Source: Sinomonas sp. ASV322 (lineage in GTDB: Bacteria; Actinomycetota; Actinomycetes; Actinomycetales; Micrococcaceae). Taken from it: 64,000 bases of DNA. The DNA lies in NCBI RefSeq assembly GCF_030908245.1, contig NZ_JAVFJJ010000009.1:62001-126000 (forward strand), read 5' to 3'. The position numbers were made by a program, and so were the translations under genes. Positions 59,462 through 64,000 of the stretch are shown one piece after another. Within the stretch, counting starts at the first letter, position 1. Each line of letters begins with the position of its first letter. Under the pieces are notes generated by a model. That model did no database searches. It worked only from the letters and a program-made list of their open reading frames with translations, and was not told where the DNA came from.

Positions 59462-59767
59462 GCGCAGATTCTCGGCGCCCGCGCCTCGCTCCACGCACGA
59501 GTGAGATACATCTCACAACCTGATTGCGCTGTCGACGCCGGGGAGCGACCAGTCACGGATTCACAGCAAGCGCCCAGCAACCTTCGACTCACAGCCACAC
59601 ATCAGCTTCAATCGAAGATAATTCGGCAGTTTCCGGCATGTTTCGAAATATGTTCCCCGAAAAATTGTTTCAAGCCTCCCACCCATAATGGTATGCAGCC
59701 CTGACACATTTGCGTCCCGCTCCTTGCGGATGCGTGTGTCCAGCGTTCTCATCACGAAAGAGGCTCC
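59462..59767 (+). promoter_or_regulatory. Upstream region of the amino-acid ABC operon with a GTGAGAT-ATCTCAC operator-like palindrome
   Basis: No gene is seen in this 306-bp gap, which is AT-rich in its middle (59580-59700). GTGAGAT-AC-ATCTCAC at 59501-59516 is a perfect 7-bp inverted repeat and a candidate repressor site. A -10-like TAATGG lies near 59690 with TTGTTT 15 bp upstream. A weak hairpin (GACACA...TGTGTC, about 59703-59741) lies in the leader, and AGAGGC serves as a poor ribosome-binding site. Confidence 0.4.
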
Positions 59768-60727
59768 ATGAAGCTCAAGGCACCCAAGTGGCTCGCGGCC
59801 GCCCCCGTCGCAGCTGTCCTCGCGCTCACGCTCGCCGCGTGCGGCGGCGCGTCCACCGGCACCCCCTCGGGAACCCCGACCGACGCGCTCAAGGGCTCGG
59901 ACAAGCAGTCCACCGACAAGTACACGACGGCTTCGGTGACCCCGCTGGACAAGATCGACACGTCGAAGCTCGGCCTCATCACGCCCGGCACGATCAAGGT
60001 CGGAACGCTCTCTGACGCGCCGCCGAACATCTTCATCGACAAGAACACGGGCGAGTTCACCGGCTACGACAACGAGCTGCTCAAGGCCATGGCCGCGAAG
60101 CTCGGGCTCAAGGTCGAGTTCGTCTCGACGAAGTTCCAGAGCCTCCTCGCCCAGGTCAAGACGAAGCAGTTCGACATGGGCTCGTCCTCGATCTCGACGA
60201 CGGACGCCCGCCGCGAGACCGTCGCGTTCACGAACGGCTACGACTACGGCTACATGGCGATCGTGACCAAGGACGGCGCGAAGGTGAAGACTTTCGACGA
60301 CCTCAAGCAGGGCGTGCGCATCGGCGTCGTGCAGGGCACGGTCCAGGACGACTTCGTGACCAACACGCTCAAGCTCGACCCGGTCCGCTTCCCGGACTAC
60401 AACACGGTCTACGCGAACGTGAAGAGCGGCCAGGTCGACGCGTGGGTTGCCCCGTCGCAGCAGGCCGAGGGTCAGGTCAAGCAGGGCGACGGCACTGTCA
60501 TCGCCCAGAAGAAGGTCAACACCCAGAACTTCACGGCCTACGCCGTCGCGAAGGACAACCCCGCACTCCTCGAGGCCCTCAACTCGGCCCTCGACGCCGT
60601 GATCGCCGACGGCACGTGGTCCAAGCTCTCCGCTCAGTGGTACCAGGACCGTCCCACGCTCAAGGAGCAGACCCCCGAAGGCTGGAAGCCGGGCAGCAAG
60701 GCCGTCCAGGTCACTGCGGCCAAGTAA
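59768..60727 (+). CDS. Polar amino-acid ABC transporter binding lipoprotein
   Basis: A 319-residue family-3 solute-binding protein. The signal peptide ends in lipobox LAAC with Cys at residue 25, then a Ser/Thr/Gly linker. Mature motifs: GTIKVGTLSDAPPNIFIDKNTGEFTGYDNELLKAMAAKLGLKVEFV, RRETVAFTNGYDYGYMAIVTK, GVRIGVVQGTVQDDFV and LNSALDAVIADGTWSKLSAQWY. It binds an amino acid (family includes Gln, Glu, Arg, Cys binders) outside the membrane. First gene of a three-gene operon. Confidence 0.92.
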   Translation: MKLKAPKWLAAAPVAAVLALTLAACGGASTGTPSGTPTDALKGSDKQSTDKYTTASVTPLDKIDTSKLGLITPGTIKVGTLSDAPPNIFIDKNTGEFTGYDNELLKAMAAKLGLKVEFVSTKFQSLLAQVKTKQFDMGSSSISTTDARRETVAFTNGYDYGYMAIVTKDGAKVKTFDDLKQGVRIGVVQGTVQDDFVTNTLKLDPVRFPDYNTVYANVKSGQVDAWVAPSQQAEGQVKQGDGTVIAQKKVNTQNFTAYAVAKDNPALLEALNSALDAVIADGTWSKLSAQWYQDRPTLKEQTPEGWKPGSKAVQVTAAK

Positions 60728-60745
60728 CCGGAGAACAGGCGCCAC

Positions 60746-61518
60746 ATGGATTACCTGAACAAGCTCGGCGAAACCTTCTTCGACTGGAAGGTCATCGGCG
60801 AGGTGCTGCCCGCGATGTTCACGATCGGCCTGCCAAACACGCTCGTGCTCGCGATCTCCTCGGGGATCGTCGGCACGCTGCTCGGCTTGGCCCTGGCCGT
60901 CATGGGCATCTCGCGGAATCCTGTGGCCCGATGGATCGCCCGGGGGTACACGGACGTGTTCCGTGGACTCCCGGCGATCCTCACCATCCTCGCGATCAGC
61001 CTCGGGTTTGGGCCGATCCTGCGCCAGTTCACCGGGATCACGAGCCCATACCCGATGGGCGTCGCGGCGCTTTCACTCATCTCGGCGGCATACATCGGCG
61101 AGATCTTCCGCTCGGGCATCCAGAGCGTCGACAAGGGCCAGCTCGAGGCCTCGCGCGCACTTGGTTTCGGCTACGGACCGTCGATGCGGCTCATCGTCGT
61201 CCCGCAGGGCGTCCGCCGCGTTCTTCCGGCGCTCATGAACCAGTTCATCGCGCTCATCAAGGACTCGTCCCTCGTCTTCACGATCGGCGTCACGTCCCAT
61301 GAGCGGGAGCTGTTCCAGATCGGGCAGGATGTCGCCGCCAACACGGGCAACCTGTCCCCGTACGTCGCGGCCGCGATCTTCTACCTCGCGATGACGATCC
61401 CCCTGACGCACGTCGTCAACTACATCGACGCACGTCTCCGCACGGGCCGGGCCAAAAACAACGCTGAGAAACAGGAACCGGACGAGGCCGCCGCCGTCGT
61501 CGGGAAGGGAGCCCGCGC

Positions 61519-61522
<4 letters not shown>
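60746..61522 (+). CDS. Polar amino-acid ABC transporter permease
   Basis: A 258-residue HisMQ-family permease with about five helices ([35 protein letters not shown]). The EAA motif is [54 protein letters not shown]. It starts 18 nt after the binding-protein gene. Only one permease gene is present, so it should act as a homodimer. A Lys/Ala-rich tail ends at the overlap with the ATPase gene. Confidence 0.93.
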
Positions 61523-62274
<752 letters not shown>

Positions 62275-62294
62275 AACTCCGGCGACCCAGAACC

Positions 62295-62336
62295 ACGGGC
62301 GACGGCGGCACTCACGCGAGTGCCGCCGTCGCCCGT
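62295..62336. terminator. Terminator hairpin after the amino-acid ABC operon
   Basis: An 18-bp perfect stem (starting CGGGCGACGGCGGCACTC) plus one A-T pair encloses a 4-nt loop and is followed by TGTCGTTG. It lies between the convergent ATPase and Lrp genes and may serve both. Confidence 0.8.
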
Positions 62337-62355
62337 TGTCGTTGAACCCGAGCGC

Positions 62356-62811
62356 CTAGAGCGGGAGCCCGCCGGAGCCTTTGAGATCCCGCATGACGAT
62401 GGTCGACGAAAGCTTCGCGAGGCCGGGCAGCGCGGCGAGGCGCTCGTCATAGAGCCGCTGATAGCCCGGGAGGTCCTCGGCGACGCACTTGAGGAGATAG
62501 TCGGGATCGCCGAAGAGCCGATATGCCTCGACGACCTGCGGCTCCGCGACGACCGCGGCCTCGAAGGCCTGAATCGCCTCGCGTGACGTTTCGCGGAGGG
62601 TCGCGAAGACCATCGTCCCGAAGCCGAGGCCCACCTTCGCGGGATCGACCTCGGCGCGATATCCCCGGATGACCCCCTCGGACTCGAGGTCCTTGAGCCG
62701 ACGATGGCACGGAGCGAGCGTGAGACCGACCTTCGAGGCCAGGGCGGTCGCGGTCATCCGGCCGTCCGACTGGAGGATGCGCAAGATACTGCGGTCGAGG
62801 TTGTCGATCAT
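62356..62811 (-). CDS. Lrp/AsnC-family transcriptional regulator
   Basis: A 151-residue Lrp protein. The AsnC-type HTH is at residues 3-60 (NLDRSILRILQSDGRMTATALASKVGLTLAPCHRRLKDLESEGVI). The RAM ligand-binding domain is at about 70-145 (VEAYRLFGDPDYLLKCVAEDLPGYQRLYDERLAALPGLAKLSSTIVMRDLK). It is divergent from a LysE-type exporter gene, the standard arrangement in which Lrp-type proteins activate amino-acid export when the amino acid accumulates. ATG 62811 is 6 nt from TAGATT (leaderless). Confidence 0.92.
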   Translation of the reverse strand: MIDNLDRSILRILQSDGRMTATALASKVGLTLAPCHRRLKDLESEGVIRGYRAEVDPAKVGLGFGTMVFATLRETSREAIQAFEAAVVAEPQVVEAYRLFGDPDYLLKCVAEDLPGYQRLYDERLAALPGLAKLSSTIVMRDLKGSGGLPL

Positions 62812-62891
62812 GGGTAGAATCTACTCCTGAGACACTCCCGCAAGCGAGAATTGGTGAGCACCTTGTGCGAGAAAATCCCTACTCTTGCTTC
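62812..62891. promoter_or_regulatory. Divergent leaderless promoters and GCGAGAA repeats (Lrp-LysE)
   Basis: In 80 bp, a minus-strand TAGATT (62818-62823) lies 6 nt from the lrp-like ATG. A plus-strand TACTCT (62880-62885) lies 6 nt from the lysE-like ATG. Direct repeats GCGAGAA at 62844-62850 and 62867-62873 are 23 bp apart, about two helical turns, and are candidate Lrp-binding sites. Confidence 0.55.
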
Positions 62892-63539
62892 ATGGATCTC
62901 ACACCGTTCCTGGGCTTCGCGGCCGTCTCCCTCACCCTCGTCCTGACGCCGGGCGCCGACTGGGCCTACACGATCGCGGCCGGGATTCGCGGCGGCTCTG
63001 CGGCGCCCTCGGTCGCGGGGCTGTGTGCGGGCTATCTCGGTCACACCGCGCTCGTCGCGACCGGGCTCGGGGTCCTCCTCGCTGCGCGGCCCGAGCTCGT
63101 CGCGTGGCTCGCGGTCGCCGGAGCGGTGTACCTCCTGTGGCTCGGGACGACGACGGCGCGCGGCTGGCGCGCGGCGGGCTACCGCACCGACTGCGGGACG
63201 GCGGGCATGCGATCAACGAACCCGCTCAGGGACTTCCTCCGAGGAGCCGGAACGAGCGGCATCAATCCCAAGGGCTTCCTCCTGTTCCTCGCGGTCATGC
63301 CGCAGTTCGTCCGGGCGGGCTCAGCCGTGCCCGTCCCGCTGCAGACCGCGGCCATGGGCCTCACGCACGTGGCGATCTCCGTCGTCGTCTACGGGCTTGT
63401 CGCCGTCGCGGCGCGGCGCCTGCTCAGTGCCACGCCGCGCCGGGCGCAGTTCGTGACGCTCGCGAGCGGAATCATCATGCTCGGCTTCGGCGGCGTGCTC
63501 CTGGCCGAACAGGCGGCGGCGCTCATGGGCCACGCGTAG
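62892..63539 (+). CDS. LysE/RhtB-family amino-acid exporter
   Basis: A 215-residue membrane exporter with about six helices. It opens MDLTPFLGFAAVSLTLVLTPGADWAYTIAAGIRGG (the LysE signature TPGAD/P), then GLCAGYLGHTALVATGLGVLL, VAGAVYLLWLG and FLRGAGTSGINPKGFLLFLAVMPQF (N-PK motif). It exports an amino acid or related metabolite. Paired divergently with an Lrp-type regulator. ATG 62892 was chosen over the GTG at 62865 because of the -10 at 6 nt. Confidence 0.92.
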   Translation: MDLTPFLGFAAVSLTLVLTPGADWAYTIAAGIRGGSAAPSVAGLCAGYLGHTALVATGLGVLLAARPELVAWLAVAGAVYLLWLGTTTARGWRAAGYRTDCGTAGMRSTNPLRDFLRGAGTSGINPKGFLLFLAVMPQFVRAGSAVPVPLQTAAMGLTHVAISVVVYGLVAVAARRLLSATPRRAQFVTLASGIIMLGFGGVLLAEQAAALMGHA

Positions 63540-63618
63540 GGCGAGAAGTGGCCTCGCGTCGCGATGGGCGGATGCGCGGCTACATCTCGCCGAACGCCTG
63601 GCCGAATCGCTCGCCCGG

Positions 63619-64000
63619 CTACTCCCCCGTAGTCGCCGACGCCGCAGCCTTCGCCGCGGCCGGGAGGGCGTCGACGACGCGGGCCATCGCGGCGTCGTCG
63701 TGCGCCGCGGACAGGAACCATGCCTCGAAGACGCTCGGCGGGAGGTAGACGCCGGAATCGAGCATCGAGTGGAAGAACGGCCCGTAGCGGAACGCCTCCT
63801 GCGCCTGCGCGTCGGCGTAGTTGCGCACGCCGCGCTCCGACGTCCCGAACGCGACCGAGAACAGGTTGCCCGCGCGCTGGATCGAGTGATCGACGCCCTC
63901 AGCCGCGAGGGCCTGGGAAAGGGCCGCGGAGAGCTCTGCCGAGCGCGCGTCGATGTGCGCGTACACCTCGGGGGTCGCGAGCGAGAGCGTCGCAACGCCA
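63619..64000 (-). CDS. hemL: Glutamate-1-semialdehyde 2,1-aminomutase, C-terminal part (runs off the right edge)
   Basis: The minus strand from the window edge reads GVATLSLATPEVYAHIDARS. It continues through IQRAGNLFSVAFGTSERGVRNYADAQAQEAFRYGPFFHSMLDSGVYLPPSVFEAWFLSAAHDDAAMARVVDAL. That is the C-terminal domain of class-III aminotransferases of the HemL type (YLPPSxFEAWFLSxAH). It makes 5-aminolevulinate for heme. The catalytic Lys lies outside the window. The gene ends with an Ala-rich tail 80 bp from the LysE stop. Confidence 0.9.
   Translation of the reverse strand, partial: GVATLSLATPEVYAHIDARSAELSAALSQALAAEGVDHSIQRAGNLFSVAFGTSERGVRNYADAQAQEAFRYGPFFHSMLDSGVYLPPSVFEAWFLSAAHDDAAMARVVDALPAAAKAAASATTGE

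Noticed and set aside
59703-59741. Riboswitch in the amino-acid ABC leader
   Set aside because: The only hairpin is imperfect and no known riboswitch consensus was recognised.

Overview
The window looks like chromosomal DNA of a high-GC Gram-positive actinobacterium, most likely Micrococcaceae (Arthrobacter/Sinomonas-like). The reasons are the strong G/C bias at third codon positions, GTG starts, mtrAB-lpqB, adnAB, and gene order that matches by memory several Mycobacterium tuberculosis blocks (mtrA-mtrB-lpqB-comF-hpf-secA; mnmA/iscS/etfAB; UPF0182-PDZ/Lon-metalloprotease-uvrD2-nudC-adnB-adnA). No integrase, transposase, phage gene or CRISPR array was seen.

Layout. 1-7.7 kb: an envelope and secretion block on the minus strand, mtrA-mtrB-lpqB, comF-like, hpf, a YcaQ-type glycosylase gene and the first codons of secA. 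7.8-11.1 kb: a CtaG-like protein, a MetE-like protein, chorismate mutase and an NAD(P)-binding protein, ending in a 38-bp perfect palindrome. 11.1-16.7 kb: a peptide ABC transporter (dppA, hairpin, dppB, dppC, fused dppDF). 17-28.2 kb: mnmA, a ferredoxin-reductase-like FAD enzyme, iscS, a Cys-rich SufR-like regulator divergent from a DoxX-like membrane protein, two PIG-L deacetylases, a glycosyltransferase, a J-domain protein, trmL and etfBA. 28.5-33.5 kb: envelope-stress genes htrA, a TPM-domain protein and pspA.

33.5-36.6 kb is a foreign-looking 3-kb block (amidohydrolase, divergent double-HTH AsnC-type regulator, truncated alpha/beta-hydrolase). It lies between two copies of the 3' end of the initiator tRNA gene and is probably a decayed genomic island. 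36.7-55.3 kb is a conserved block: UPF0182, secreted PDZ/Lon protease, zinc-metalloprotease-like protein, SprT/YgjP-like peptidase, uvrD2, nudC, an APH-like kinase with a coding minisatellite, and an alkyltransferase-like-adnA-adnB operon joined by 4-nt overlaps.

55.5-58.6 kb is the most unusual locus: four genes in one tight operon with ATGA/GTGA overlaps. They encode an Lgt-like membrane protein without the usual His-Gly-Gly motif, a small membrane protein, a radical SAM enzyme whose cysteine layout resembles the MJ0619/tetraether-synthase (Tes) group, and another small membrane protein. It may be an undescribed bacterial lipid-modifying system. 58.7-64 kb holds a DEDDh exonuclease, a polar amino-acid ABC transporter, an Lrp regulator divergent from a LysE exporter, and the C-terminal part of hemL.

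A window-wide feature is the frequency of TANNNT hexamers 6-7 nt upstream of a start codon. Sixteen genes show it, which predicts leaderless mRNAs and was used here to choose several starts.
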